Assembly (NCBI RefSeq): GCF_026278245.1
Contig: NZ_CP111079.1
Coordinates: 2,172,501 to 2,236,500 of the forward strand
DNA from: Pontibacter kalidii
GTDB taxonomy: Bacteria > Bacteroidota > Bacteroidia > Cytophagales > Hymenobacteraceae
Reading direction: 5' to 3'
DNA length: 64,000 bases
The position numbers were made by a program, and so were the translations under genes. A model generated the notes under the pieces. It had not been told where the DNA came from. It worked only from the letters and a program-made list of their open reading frames with translations, and made no database searches. Of this stretch, positions 19,045 to 28,633 are shown piece after piece. Each line of letters begins with the position of its first letter. The stretch's first letter is position 1.

Positions 19045-20355
19045 CTACCGCTGCGCCGCCACCCGCCATACCGTATTACCCTCATCGTCGGCGACCAGCA
19101 GCGAGCCATCGGGTAGTTCCGCCACGCCCGCTGGCCTGCCGTACACCTGGTTCTTACTTTCATCCGCTATAAATCCTGTCAGGAAATCCTCCAGATCGCC
19201 GCTGGGCCTGCCGTTCCGGAAAGGCACGAAAATAACCTTGTAGCCGGCAAACGCGCTACGGTTCCAGGAGCCATGCTGCCCCACGAAAGCGCCGTTTCTA
19301 TACTTCTCCGGGAAACTGTTCCCGTTGTAGAACTCCAGCCCCAGCGAGGAAGTATGCGCCCCCAGCGGCAGGTCCGGCATCAGGGCTTTCTCCACCAGGT
19401 CAGGACGCTCGCCCTTGCGACGCGGGTCCACGTGCTGCCCGAAGTAGGCGTAGGGCCACCCGTAAAAGGCACCTTCCTTTACGCTTGTCAGGTAATCCGG
19501 CACCAGTTCATCACCTAGCTCGTCGCGCTCGTTCACAACTGTCCAGAGGGTGTTGGTGCCGGGCGCCCAGTCCATGCCCACGGGGTTGCGGAGGCCGCTG
19601 GCGTAGATGCGCTCGCCGCTGCCATCGGGGTTAATCTCCAGAATGGCGGCGCGGCGTTCCTCCTCCTGCATCCCATACTCGCCCACATTGCTGGCTGAGC
19701 CAACCGAAATGAAAATCTTAGACCTGTCAGGGCTGGCGATGAGGTTGCGGGTCCAGTGGTGGTTATAGCCGCCGGCGGGCAGTTCCAGTAGCTTCTCTCC
19801 TTTGTCGGTTATCTTCGTCTGGCCTTCTTTGTAAGGATAGCGCAGGAGACCATCGGTATTGGCTACATAAAAGTAGTTGTTGAGCACCAGCATCCCGTAA
19901 GGCTGGTTCAGGCCGGTCAGGAACACCTCGCGCTGCTCCGGTTTTCCGTCGTTGTTGGTGTCGCGCAAGAAGGTGATGCGGTTGGCGCTCTTCTCCTTAT
20001 CATCCGACTCCACCACAAATATATCGTTGTTGGGAGCTACGTAGATCCGGCGCGGGTGCTTCAGCTCGCCAGCGAATTTAATGACAGCAAAACCAGCCGG
20101 GGCCGTGGGGGTTTTGCCTTCAGGCCAGCCGATGGTTTTACTGCGCTTCTCGGCGCGGTGCGTCGTGTCGGGGGGCGGTAGCCGCAGGTCTGTTTGGGTT
20201 TGAGGCATGAGGGAGTCGGCGGCACCTGTGGCACCTGCAACCATCGTGGTGTCGGTTTCTGCTTCCTCCACTGTTCGTGCTGACTCCGAGCAGCTGAGCA
20301 AGGCTACACTTCCAAGCAGGGTGAATGCCACGGCATATCTTTTCGTAAATTTCAT
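19045..20355 (-). CDS. Sorbosone dehydrogenase-like PQQ beta-propeller lipoprotein
   Basis: A 436-residue lipoprotein: the signal MKFTKRYAVAFTLLGSVALLSC ends in a lipobox, followed by an acidic low-complexity linker. The rest is the soluble glucose/sorbosone dehydrogenase propeller, with GFAVIKFAGELKHPRRIYVAPNNDIFV, NRITFLRD, NQPYGMLVLN, YNHHWTRNL, ASGLRNPVGMDWAPG and a terminal AGVAELPDGSLLVADD. Family members oxidise sugars or aldoses in the periplasm using PQQ; substrate and actual cofactor are not certain. A possible minus-strand -7 box CAAACGTA lies at 20556-20563. Confidence 0.82.
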   Translation of the reverse strand: MKFTKRYAVAFTLLGSVALLSCSESARTVEEAETDTTMVAGATGAADSLMPQTQTDLRLPPPDTTHRAEKRSKTIGWPEGKTPTAPAGFAVIKFAGELKHPRRIYVAPNNDIFVVESDDKEKSANRITFLRDTNNDGKPEQREVFLTGLNQPYGMLVLNNYFYVANTDGLLRYPYKEGQTKITDKGEKLLELPAGGYNHHWTRNLIASPDRSKIFISVGSASNVGEYGMQEEERRAAILEINPDGSGERIYASGLRNPVGMDWAPGTNTLWTVVNERDELGDELVPDYLTSVKEGAFYGWPYAYFGQHVDPRRKGERPDLVEKALMPDLPLGAHTSSLGLEFYNGNSFPEKYRNGAFVGQHGSWNRSAFAGYKVIFVPFRNGRPSGDLEDFLTGFIADESKNQVYGRPAGVAELPDGSLLVADDEGNTVWRVAAQR

Positions 20356-20676
20356 AGTCTCTATCGGGTTTGGGGTTCCGAGGTATTTCCTATACGGGCG
20401 CGTTCGCCCAAGCGATCGGGCTTGCTTTATTTTCATCCCTGGGCGAACACCAGGTTAAAGTATAGCCCCTGCTTTACCCTTTCACCGTAAGCCTTCATGG
20501 ACCAGACCTCCCCCCTCACACATTTTCCGGCAGGGCCTTTCCTGCTACCTCCTGGCAAACGTATACTTTACTAAGTTTTAATTAATTATTTGCACCTGAT
20601 CCAGCCGTGCTGTCAGCTTCCTCACCCTCAAGACCATCTCTGCGTAAGGGTGCAACTTAAAGAAAGGGAGGCGACT

Positions 20677-22065
20677 ATGATAGACGAAGAGAGTATTCAA
20701 CAACTGAAAGCAAGTATGCGGGGCGCCATCATGCAGCCCGGCGATAGCGGCTTTGAAGAGGCCCGCAAGGTTTACAACGCCATGATCGACAAGCACCCGC
20801 GCCTGATTGCCAAGTGCGAGGATGTGGCTGATGTGATTTACACCGTGAACTTTGCCAGAGATAACGACCTGCTCCTCGCGGTGCGGGGTGGCGGCCACAA
20901 CGGCGGGGGCCTCGGCATTTGCGATGACGGAGTGGTACTGGACCTCTCCCACCTAAACGGGGTGCAGGTGAACCCGGAGAAGAAGACGGTGCGCGTGGAA
21001 GGCGGCTGCACCTGGGGCAAGGTAGACCACGCCACCCACGCTTTCGGGCTGGCAACACCGAGTGGCATTATCTCGACCACAGGGGTAGGCGGACTTACGC
21101 TCGGGGGCGGCATCGGGCACCTGACGCGTGCCTATGGCCTGAGCATCGACAACCTACTGGAGGCCGATGTGGTGCTGGCGGACGGCAGCCTGGTAAAGGC
21201 AAGTGAAACAGAACATGAAGACCTATTCTGGGCCATTCGCGGGGGCGGCGGCAATTTCGGGGTGGTAACCTCTTTCCTGTTCAAGCTGCACCCCGTGGAC
21301 ATGGACTATGCCGGCCCGATGCTCTGGGAACTAAACCAGGTGAAGGAGGTGATGCAGTGGTGGCGCGATTTCATACTGGAGGCACCCGAAGACCTGAACG
21401 GCTTTTTTGCCTTTGTGCAGGTACCGCCCGGAGAACCTTTCCCGGCAGAACATCATAACAAGCTTGTAGGCGGCGTGATTTGGTGTTATACCGGAGATCC
21501 GGAGAAAGTTGAAGAGGTGTTCGGCCCTATCCGAAGTATGCAACCTCAGCCGATCATCGACCTGGTTGGCCCGCTTCCGCACCCGGTTCTGCAAAGTATG
21601 TTCGACCCGCTTTACCCGCCCGGCCACCAGTGGTACTGGCGCGCCGACTTTGTGAATGAGATCAGCGACGAGGCCATCGACCGCCACCTGGAATTTGCCC
21701 AAAAGCTGCCCAGCCCCCAGTCATCCATGCACCTGTACCCCATCAACGGCGCAGCACATGAACTGGATAAGGACGCCACGGCCTGGAGCTTCCGGGACGC
21801 CAACTGGTCGCAGGTCATTATCGGCGTGGATCCCGATCCGGCCAACAAGGAGAAAATAACCAACTGGACAAAGGCCTACTTTGACGCCCTGCACCCCTAC
21901 TCAGCGGGTGGCGCCTATGTTAACTTTATGATGGAGGAAGGAGACGAGCGCATCCGGGCCACGTACCGCGACAATTATGCCCGGCTGGCGCACATCAAGT
22001 ATAAGTATGACCCTAACAACCTGTTCAAGGTAAACCAGAACATTAAGCCGGCGGTGCTGGCATAA
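20677..22065 (+). CDS. FAD-linked oxidase, berberine-bridge-enzyme type
   Basis: A 462-residue flavoprotein. The FAD_binding_4 domain has His74 in AVRGGGHNGGG and Cys111 in VEGGCTWGKVD, the pair that gives bicovalent 8-alpha-histidyl/6-S-cysteinyl flavin in BBE-type oxidases. GVGGLTLGGGIGHLTRAYGL and the C-terminal YDPNNLFKVNQNI (BBE domain) complete the match. Such enzymes oxidise sugars or other alcohols with oxygen as acceptor. No signal peptide. An upstream in-frame start at 20590 adds non-conserved residues, so MIDEESIQQL at 20677 is preferred. Confidence 0.9.
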   Translation: MIDEESIQQLKASMRGAIMQPGDSGFEEARKVYNAMIDKHPRLIAKCEDVADVIYTVNFARDNDLLLAVRGGGHNGGGLGICDDGVVLDLSHLNGVQVNPEKKTVRVEGGCTWGKVDHATHAFGLATPSGIISTTGVGGLTLGGGIGHLTRAYGLSIDNLLEADVVLADGSLVKASETEHEDLFWAIRGGGGNFGVVTSFLFKLHPVDMDYAGPMLWELNQVKEVMQWWRDFILEAPEDLNGFFAFVQVPPGEPFPAEHHNKLVGGVIWCYTGDPEKVEEVFGPIRSMQPQPIIDLVGPLPHPVLQSMFDPLYPPGHQWYWRADFVNEISDEAIDRHLEFAQKLPSPQSSMHLYPINGAAHELDKDATAWSFRDANWSQVIIGVDPDPANKEKITNWTKAYFDALHPYSAGGAYVNFMMEEGDERIRATYRDNYARLAHIKYKYDPNNLFKVNQNIKPAVLA

Positions 22066-22156
22066 AGGCTCTGGTAGACGGCATGCGGGGTGGGGAAGTT
22101 CCGCTGAAAGTATAGCAAAGCAGTGATAGGCCCTGTACTTCCTGCAGCGGTTTTTG

Positions 22157-22164
22157 TACCTTTG
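22157..22164 (+). promoter_or_regulatory. -7 box TACCTTTG that decides the dinB start
   Basis: Exact TAnnTTTG match. It overlaps the upstream part of the open frame, so translation should begin downstream of the predicted transcription start near 22171, supporting the TTG at 22184. Confidence 0.6.
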
Positions 22165-22183
22165 CAAGTATAAAAGCCATACT

Positions 22184-23266
22184 TTGGAACAGCCCATCCG
22201 CAAGATCATTCACATCGACATGGACGCCTTTTTTGCCTCCGTGGAGCAGCGCGATAACCCCGAGCTGCGCGGAAAGCCCGTGGCTGTGGGCGGCTCTAAA
22301 GCGCGTGGCGTGGTGGCCGCAGCCAGCTACGAGGCCCGCAAGTATGGAGTGCACTCCGCCCTAGCCTCCAAAATAGCGGCCCAGCGCTGCCCGCAGCTCG
22401 TATTTGTAAAAGCCCGGTTTGATGTCTACAGTGCCGTATCGAGGCAGATACGCGAAATCTTTTATTCTTATACCGACTTGGTGGAGCCGCTCTCGCTGGA
22501 TGAGGCCTACCTGGATGTGACGGAGAACAAGATCGGCGTGCCTTCGGCCAGCATCATCGCCAAAGAGATCAAACAACGGATTTTGGAGGAGACAGGCCTT
22601 ACCGCCTCTGCCGGTGTATCGTTCAACAAGTTTCTGGCCAAGATCGCCTCCGATATGAACAAGCCCAACGGCTTCACGCTGATAACGCCGGACAAGGCCG
22701 AGCAGCTGGTGGCGGGGCTGGAGATCGAGAAATTTCATGGCATTGGCAAAGTAACGGCGGCCAAGATGCAAAGCATGGGCATTTTGACCGGAGCCGACCT
22801 GCGGGAGCGAACGGAAGAGGAACTGGTGCGAAACTTTGGCAAGGTGGGACGCTACTACTACCGGGTGGCCCGCGCACAGGACGAGCGCGACGTGCAGCCG
22901 CACCGCATCCGGAAATCCATTGGCTCGGAGCGCACCTTTGATACAGATTTAACGGAGGAAGATGACATGCTGGAGCGCCTGCAGCACCTTTCCGAGGAGG
23001 TGGCCAAGGACATGGCCCGCCTCCAGGCCAGTGCCAAAACGGTTACGCTCAAGATAAAGTACTTTGACTTTACGCTCAACACCCGCAGTAAGACGTACTT
23101 AGGTGAGTTTACCTCGGCCGATGCCATTTACACCATTGCCCGCGAGTTGCTGCGCTCGCCGCAGCTGCCGGCTTACCCGGTACGCCTGCTGGGCATCTCC
23201 GTCTCCAGCCTCACCTACCAGCACGACCGCCTGCGCGAAGGATATCAGCTGACGCTGGAGTTGTAA
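22184..23266 (+). CDS. dinB: DNA polymerase IV (Y family)
   Basis: A 360-residue error-prone translesion polymerase. Catalytic acidic residues are in IIHIDMDAFFASVEQ (Asp12, Asp14) and PLSLDEAYLDV; a helix-hairpin-helix region (FHGIGKVTAAKM) and a C-terminal little-finger domain follow. The likely start is TTG at 22184 (reading MEQPIRK); the frame continues upstream to a TTG at 22154 but the promoter box at 22157 lies inside that extension. A terminal beta-clamp-binding motif is not obvious. Convergent with the alpha/beta hydrolase. Confidence 0.93.
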   Translation: MEQPIRKIIHIDMDAFFASVEQRDNPELRGKPVAVGGSKARGVVAAASYEARKYGVHSALASKIAAQRCPQLVFVKARFDVYSAVSRQIREIFYSYTDLVEPLSLDEAYLDVTENKIGVPSASIIAKEIKQRILEETGLTASAGVSFNKFLAKIASDMNKPNGFTLITPDKAEQLVAGLEIEKFHGIGKVTAAKMQSMGILTGADLRERTEEELVRNFGKVGRYYYRVARAQDERDVQPHRIRKSIGSERTFDTDLTEEDDMLERLQHLSEEVAKDMARLQASAKTVTLKIKYFDFTLNTRSKTYLGEFTSADAIYTIARELLRSPQLPAYPVRLLGISVSSLTYQHDRLREGYQLTLEL

Positions 23267-23304
23267 TGCTGGCGGAGAGTTTGGGAATCTATGCTAATCG
23301 CCTG

Positions 23305-24189
23305 CTACAACTGGCCTTTCTCCGCCAGCTGCACCACCAGTTGCGCTATTTCCTCCGGCTTCTCCTCCTGTAGCAGGTGGCTGGCTTCGAGTTTATGCAC
23401 TACCGGTAAGTTCGCAGCAAGTTGTACTTCCCGACCGTAGCGTTCGTAGGTAAGGCCCGGGTCTTTTGCTCCCCAAATCGCCTGAATGGGATAAGGTGCC
23501 TTTTCCACTGCCTGCAGGCACAGCCTCCTGAAGTCCTCCGATTTATCGAAATGGCGCATGATCTTCAGGAAAGCAGCCCCGTCGTCCTCCCGTTTAAGCA
23601 GGTCCACATAGGCATAGACCTCCTCTTTCGGGATGCCATCGGCATGTGCTACTCCCATTGTTGTAAAAGCCGCATGCCAGGTTGTGTGGGTGATGCCTTT
23701 GAGTTCCGCCTCTCCCAGTAAAGGCACCTCGAAGGGCCGCATGGGCAAAGGCTTTTTAAAGTTCACCACGTCAATCCAGGTGTTGAGGACAGTCAGCGAC
23801 TGAACTTTCCCCCGGTTCTCTGCAGCCATGGCAAAGCCTATAGGCCCGCCAATGTCGTGCACGAGCAGGTGGTATTTTTCTACGCCGAGCACTTCAGTAG
23901 CCTTGGCCAGGAAGCGTGCAAAACGGTGGAAAGTATAATCAAAGTTTTCAGGCCGGCCGGAAAGGCCCAGGCCAGGCAAATCTACGCAGACCCCGCGCAT
24001 GCCTTTCGCTGCCAAAGCCCCTATCACCTTGCGGTACAGAAAAGAGGAGGTTGGCACCCCATGGATGCAGAACACGACTTCTCCTGCCCCTTCGTCCAGC
24101 ACGAAGGTCTTTACCCCCTCCACGGTGAGGTATCTGCCGGCGGCCTGATGCCTTTCGATCACCCGCGCTACTGCCTTGTCTGTACCCAT
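23305..24189 (-). CDS. Alpha/beta hydrolase, Asp-nucleophile (haloalkane dehalogenase/epoxide hydrolase-like)
   Basis: A 294-residue cytoplasmic hydrolase with oxyanion segment HGVPTSSF (43-50), nucleophile elbow LLVHDIGGPIGF (Asp112 instead of Ser) and catalytic His in EASHLLQEEKPE near residue 273. An Asp nucleophile is the mark of haloalkane dehalogenases and epoxide hydrolases. The residue after Asp is Ile, not the Trp that stabilises halide in most dehalogenases, so dehalogenase activity is doubtful. The start GTG/ATG region is unambiguous at 24189. Confidence 0.82.
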   Translation of the reverse strand: MGTDKAVARVIERHQAAGRYLTVEGVKTFVLDEGAGEVVFCIHGVPTSSFLYRKVIGALAAKGMRGVCVDLPGLGLSGRPENFDYTFHRFARFLAKATEVLGVEKYHLLVHDIGGPIGFAMAAENRGKVQSLTVLNTWIDVVNFKKPLPMRPFEVPLLGEAELKGITHTTWHAAFTTMGVAHADGIPKEEVYAYVDLLKREDDGAAFLKIMRHFDKSEDFRRLCLQAVEKAPYPIQAIWGAKDPGLTYERYGREVQLAANLPVVHKLEASHLLQEEKPEEIAQLVVQLAEKGQL

Positions 24190-24234
24190 GGCTTATTATT
24201 TCATACTGCTCCTATTACTACTACTCGTCAGGCG

Positions 24235-25137
24235 CTAGTCCAGTTGCAACTCCCGCCGCAGGGGCTCGTGCTCCTGCTTGTTTTTGGTCCAGTAGTCGGT
24301 CACCATTTTGGCTTTGCGGGTGGCGCGGCTCACCTCCTGCTGCCCGTCTTTTCCTGCGCGTTCTTCTTCCCAGCCGGCTATCTCGAAGGGGAAAGCAGAA
24401 GCATAAAAAATGCGCAGCGTGCGCGGGTAGGATGTATAGCTCACTTCCAGCACTTGCAGGTCTGCTGCGTTGAAGCCTGCCATCCCCTGTTTGGCAGACG
24501 TTATACGTATCTGCGCCTCCTCGGCCTCCAGCTTTTCATGCGTCAGGCGCTGGTCCAGCAGGCTGGGGATAAGTTTTACCTCACCGGTTGGCACCTGGCT
24601 GGGGTGCAGGCGCAGGAGCGTCCAGAGGTTATCTTCGGGCATGGCGTCGATGCTGCTTTCCTGGTCAGCTTCCTGCTCGAAGTATGAAAATAGCCGCGCC
24701 TTATACTTTCCGCCCTTCCTGTTGAGCTGGGTAAACGTCTGGCCGCACCACTCCTGTACACTGGCCGTTACCTTTACGGCCGGAATGTTGTCATACACGG
24801 GCGTGAACACGGAGAGCATCATGGAGTAGGGGTAAATGCCGGTTACGAATTTCTTCGTCAGGTTCAGTTTCAGCACCTTCTGCGCATCCCCTTGGTCTGC
24901 CTGCGGGTCGTCCAGTTTCACCTGCTTTTTCTGGGAGAAATCCTCGGTGACAAAAACCAGCACCGCCTCCCCCTCGCGCTTCTCGCCATAACGGTACTGC
25001 TCCAAGGTATACGTATTGAGCTCCGCTTTGCCCTGGTACCAGTAGGCACCAAAGGCATCAAAATCTATACTTCGGGAGCCGCCGGAGTTGCAGCTGGTTA
25101 ACAATGTAAGCAGCGCAAGGTACAAGAGCTTTTTCAT
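24235..25137 (-). CDS. Conserved Bacteroidota lipoprotein of unknown function
   Basis: A 300-residue lipoprotein: MKKLLYLALLTLLTSC carries a lipobox. The mature part begins SIDFDAFGAYWYQGKAELNTY and contains EQYRYGEKREGEAVLVFVTEDFS, TGIYPYSMMLSVFTP and VQEWCGQTFTQLN, blocks I recall from a Bacteroidota family that databases often name 'septum formation inhibitor Maf'. No Maf nucleotide-pyrophosphatase motif is visible, so I regard that name as a mislabel. Function unknown. It is in line with, but 116 bp from, the operon that ends at 25254. Confidence 0.7.
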   Translation of the reverse strand: MKKLLYLALLTLLTSCNSGGSRSIDFDAFGAYWYQGKAELNTYTLEQYRYGEKREGEAVLVFVTEDFSQKKQVKLDDPQADQGDAQKVLKLNLTKKFVTGIYPYSMMLSVFTPVYDNIPAVKVTASVQEWCGQTFTQLNRKGGKYKARLFSYFEQEADQESSIDAMPEDNLWTLLRLHPSQVPTGEVKLIPSLLDQRLTHEKLEAEEAQIRITSAKQGMAGFNAADLQVLEVSYTSYPRTLRIFYASAFPFEIAGWEEERAGKDGQQEVSRATRKAKMVTDYWTKNKQEHEPLRRELQLD

Positions 25138-25253
25138 GGTGATGTTACTGGGCTTTGGCGAAAAGCTTCCGCTTATGCCGGAATTATATACTTTGACTTT
25201 CAGAAGACAGGAAGCACAAACAATCGCTTACGTTATCCAAAGTGCTCATCAGT

Positions 25254-25616
25254 TTATACTTGCTTCCGCTGTAGTGCCTCGTCCAGCCGAGCCTTCAACG
25301 CCTCCAGGGTTTTCATACTTCCCAGTTCCTCCGCCGTCAGCAGCACCTCCACCTTTTCAACCGTCTGCAGCGCCACGACCGGAAATTTGTGGCAGACATC
25401 AGCGTGCTTCCACTCATTTTTATAGACAAACTCCAACTGCTGCGGAAGCTTGTCTAAATACTCGGCCCACTCCGGAAATATCGTAAAATTGCCGTACGTC
25501 AGGGCGCAGAGGCTGCAGGGGTAGGTTTTCGGGGAGATGATCTTGTGCGCGAAATCAGTAAGCTTGTTGAAAAAGCCCGTTTCGGCGTTGTATACGAAAA
25601 GCAGTTTAGGAGCCAT
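25254..25616 (-). CDS. Conserved 120-aa cysteine-containing protein
   Basis: A small cytoplasmic protein starting MAPKLLFVYNAETGFFNKLTDFAHKI, with CSLCALTYG (a CxxC pair) and a third Cys in HADVCHKFP. The first strand and helix suggest an alpha/beta, possibly thioredoxin-like, fold. Homologues are, as far as I recall, widespread in Bacteroidota and sometimes called GTPase, though no P-loop is present. Its ATG lies 3 bp after the glycosyltransferase stop, so the two are co-transcribed and probably translationally coupled. Role unknown; thiol or metal chemistry is plausible. Confidence 0.7.
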   Translation of the reverse strand: MAPKLLFVYNAETGFFNKLTDFAHKIISPKTYPCSLCALTYGNFTIFPEWAEYLDKLPQQLEFVYKNEWKHADVCHKFPVVALQTVEKVEVLLTAEELGSMKTLEALKARLDEALQRKQV

Positions 25617-25619
25617 CAG

Positions 25620-27089
25620 TTAGGATCGTCGGTAAGAGAGAACGGAATGGTAAAAAACGAGCAGGTAACCAAGGGCCAGCATGCAGTGGAAGACCAGCAT
25701 CACATACTCTCCCTGCACTACGCTCCAGGTTGCCACGGCCAAAAACAGCAGCCCCAGCAGTCCCTCCAGGTACGTGGTATAGGGTATTTTCAGGCTGCGG
25801 TAAAAGTTCTCCTGCCACCTGTGCTGGCGCGCCTCCAGGTTAAATTTCGGCGTGCGGATAAAGGGTGATTTGCGACCGGTCCAGCCCTCCCACACTGCCA
25901 CGGCGTTGTGCAGCGCCATGCCCATCGACACCGACAGGAACAGCGGGTAGTACAGCACGAAGCCCAGCACACGATTTAGACCGGTACTCTTGCCCAGAAA
26001 ATTCGCTTGGAAGTATAGCAGGCTGATCACCACGAACCCCACCAGCATCACAGCCGCCGCCTCATAGGCACCGGAAGGCAGCAGGTTATGTACCTTTGCC
26101 CACAGCAGCGGGATACTTGCCACCGAGGCCAGCAGTAACGCGACAAACACCGCACTATTGAGCAGGTGCGCCAGCGCATGATACTTTGTCCGCAGTGGCT
26201 TTTCGGAGCGCAGCACCGCACCCAGGTGCTTTACCGCCGACTCGGCCCCGCCCTTGGTCCAGCGGAATTGCTGCGACTTGAGGGCACTCATCACGGGCGG
26301 CAGCTCCGCCGGCGACTCCACCTCGGACAAGTATAAAAACTGCCAGTTTTTAAGCTGGGCGCGGTAGCTCAGGTCCAGGTCTTCGGTCAGGGTGTCGGCC
26401 TGCCAGTTGCCCGCATCCAGAATGGTGGCTTTGCGCCACAAGCCGCCGGTACCGTTAAAGTTCATGAAGGCGCCCTGGCTGTTGCGGCCCACCTGCTCCA
26501 CAAAAAAGTGCGCATCCAGCGCCAGCGCCTGCAGCCGGGTAAGGACTGAAAAATCCTTGTTCAGATGCGTCCAGCGGGTTTGCACCATGCCCAGGTGCGG
26601 GTTAGCGAAGTATGGAACAGTCTTTTGAAGGAAGTCCGGTTGCGGCGTAAAATCTGCATCGAAAATAGCGATCAGTTCCCCCTGTGCCAGCTCCAGTCCG
26701 TACTTCAGGGCTCCTGCCTTAAAGCCGCTGCGGTCGGGGCGGCGGAGGTGCCGCAGGTGCAGGTGCGGGTACTGCTTTGTCTTTTCCTGGATGATCTTTG
26801 TGGTTTCGTCGTCGCTGTCGTCGAGCAGTTGTATCTCCAGCCTTTCGGCGGGGTAATCCAGGGCAGCCACCGCATCTATCAGGCGCTCCACCACATACTT
26901 CTCGTTGTATACCGGCAGCTGCACCGTTACTGCAGGCCATACTTCGGGGTTAGGTGGCGCTTGCCTTCTGCCCTGCTTCCGGAACAGCCGGAAACGGTAC
27001 AGCAGGTGCGCCTGCGCCATGCTGTATAAAAGTATGAACAGCATGGCGAGCCCGTAAATCAGCAAACAAAAAATAAGGAGTAACTTCAT
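25620..27089 (-). CDS. Membrane glycosyltransferase family 2 (CESA/CslA-like)
   Basis: A 489-residue processive beta-glycosyltransferase. One N-terminal membrane helix, then the GT-A domain with VTVQLPVYNE, LLDDSDDETT, FDAD (144-147), TED (235-237) and QQFRW (273-277), i.e. the D, DxD, TED, QxxRW set of cellulose-synthase-like enzymes, followed by about four C-terminal membrane helices. The closest characterised relatives are glucomannan/mannan and cellulose synthases; donor sugar is unknown. Its ATG shares one base with the TAA of the upstream polyferredoxin gene (TAATG), so both are translated as a unit. Confidence 0.85.
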   Translation of the reverse strand: MKLLLIFCLLIYGLAMLFILLYSMAQAHLLYRFRLFRKQGRRQAPPNPEVWPAVTVQLPVYNEKYVVERLIDAVAALDYPAERLEIQLLDDSDDETTKIIQEKTKQYPHLHLRHLRRPDRSGFKAGALKYGLELAQGELIAIFDADFTPQPDFLQKTVPYFANPHLGMVQTRWTHLNKDFSVLTRLQALALDAHFFVEQVGRNSQGAFMNFNGTGGLWRKATILDAGNWQADTLTEDLDLSYRAQLKNWQFLYLSEVESPAELPPVMSALKSQQFRWTKGGAESAVKHLGAVLRSEKPLRTKYHALAHLLNSAVFVALLLASVASIPLLWAKVHNLLPSGAYEAAAVMLVGFVVISLLYFQANFLGKSTGLNRVLGFVLYYPLFLSVSMGMALHNAVAVWEGWTGRKSPFIRTPKFNLEARQHRWQENFYRSLKIPYTTYLEGLLGLLFLAVATWSVVQGEYVMLVFHCMLALGYLLVFYHSVLSYRRS

Positions 27090-28633
27090 TAATTCAGAAC
27101 TTTGATCGACTCATTCCCGGTCAGCACGGGAATGTCGGTGATACGGCCCTGCTCCGGTCCGTTCTCCAGTTTGAGCACGCCGCGCGGGCACACGCTGGCG
27201 CAGATGCCGCAACCCACACAGGACGACCTGACGATGTTCTGCCCCCGCTGCGCGTACCAGCGCACGTCAATGCCCATCTCGCAGTAGGTGGAGCAGTTGC
27301 CGCAGGAGATGCACTGGCCGCCATTGGTCGTGATCCTAAACCGTGATTTGAAGCGCTGCACCAGGCCCAAGTAGGCCGCCAGCGGACAACCGAAGCGACA
27401 CCACACGCGGTTACCCATCAGCGGGTAAAAACCCACACCCACCACGCCTGCAAAGGCTGCCCCTATCAGGAAGCCGTACCACTGATGCAACATGTCCGTC
27501 GACTGCTTCAGCAGGGCGAATTCCGTAAAATAATTGGCAATGGTAAGCAGGGTGATGACGGTGATGATGACAAGTATGCTGTGCACCATCCAGCGCTCCA
27601 CCTTCCAGGCTTTTAAGGACTTGTCAGAGAGATGGCGGTAGGGATCGCCAGCGGTTTCGGCCAGGCCGCCGCAGCCGCACACCCAGCTGCAGTACCAGCG
27701 TTTGCCATAGAAATACGTAAGCAGCGGCACGCCCAAAATGATCAGCAAAATCCCCCACACAAACAGAAACATCCCGATACTGCCACTGCCCAGCATGCTA
27801 GCCACGCTGTAGTCGAAGAAGAAGTCGTAGTCGAGGGGCCAGATGTTTTTCAGGTCGTACCACGGCAGGTTCAGCAGCACGAGTATCTCCGGAATCAGGA
27901 AGGCAAAACTCAACTGGAAGAACATGACCGAGGCGGTGCGCAGCAGCTGGTACTTGTTGCCTTTATACTTGCGGAACATCCGCACGCCCATCACCAGAAT
28001 GGCTAAGGTATAAATGGTGCCGTACAGAAACCACTGGCTGGCCGGCCCGCCGGATAGCGCGTAACTGAGCGGATCCACGAGCAAAGCCCAGTTCACGAGG
28101 TACTCCGGGTACCAGTACAGCAGCACGTAAATAGCCGTGAGGTACACGCCAATCGTTATCCCGACCACCCCGCGTGCTTTGTTGGAGGAGAACATGACGC
28201 CGTTATTTTTGATGCCCGCCGGTTCGCCACTGTACTTTGGCAGGATATGGAGCAACGCACCGGCAGCGCCCAGCACTACTGTTAGCAAGAGCAGGAGGAG
28301 CTTGTTATGCACCACAAAACCCTGGCTGGCTACCCTGGCCAGGGCAAAGGCATAGTCGTCCCAGATCACGCGGTCCCACTGCTGGCTGCGCTGTTGCTCC
28401 TCGTTATAGTTGTCGAGGTAGCGGTTAAAGTCGGAGGCAAAGCCGAAGCTGGACGTATAGGTTTTGCCCAGCATGGGCTGCAGCTCCTGCCGCAGCACCT
28501 CCACGTGCTCCTGTTTCACTGCTTCCTGCAGCTGCTCCTCCGTTAGCCGGAATTGCCCCATAAAGAGCAGCGCGTTGAAGAGCAGCAGCGCCAGCAGGAA
28601 AATACCCAAACCTATTTTCTGTATTGCCTTCAT
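27089..28633 (-). CDS. Membrane polyferredoxin (NapH/CcoG-like 4Fe-4S protein)
   Basis: A 514-residue inner-membrane electron-transfer protein. An N-terminal helix and a periplasmic segment of about 90 residues precede several membrane helices; cytoplasmic Cys motifs CSWVCGCGG and CRFGCP resemble NapH/NosR/CcoG, and the C-terminus has two ferredoxin motifs, CISCGNCSTYCEMG and CVGCGICASVCPRG, for two 4Fe-4S clusters. No nap, nos or cco gene is near. The neighbouring FAD oxidoreductase (28841) could be its electron source or acceptor. Confidence 0.82.
   Translation of the reverse strand: MKAIQKIGLGIFLLALLLFNALLFMGQFRLTEEQLQEAVKQEHVEVLRQELQPMLGKTYTSSFGFASDFNRYLDNYNEEQQRSQQWDRVIWDDYAFALARVASQGFVVHNKLLLLLLTVVLGAAGALLHILPKYSGEPAGIKNNGVMFSSNKARGVVGITIGVYLTAIYVLLYWYPEYLVNWALLVDPLSYALSGGPASQWFLYGTIYTLAILVMGVRMFRKYKGNKYQLLRTASVMFFQLSFAFLIPEILVLLNLPWYDLKNIWPLDYDFFFDYSVASMLGSGSIGMFLFVWGILLIILGVPLLTYFYGKRWYCSWVCGCGGLAETAGDPYRHLSDKSLKAWKVERWMVHSILVIITVITLLTIANYFTEFALLKQSTDMLHQWYGFLIGAAFAGVVGVGFYPLMGNRVWCRFGCPLAAYLGLVQRFKSRFRITTNGGQCISCGNCSTYCEMGIDVRWYAQRGQNIVRSSCVGCGICASVCPRGVLKLENGPEQGRITDIPVLTGNESIKVLN

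Noticed and set aside
20590..20610. TPP-riboswitch-like word ACCTGATC
   Set aside because: The remainder of the THI element (CTGAGA and GATCTGG-type segments) is missing and the next gene is not thiamine-related.
24235..25137. Maf septum-formation inhibitor
   Set aside because: The family label seems a propagated mislabel: the protein is a 300-residue lipoprotein with no Maf pyrophosphatase motifs.
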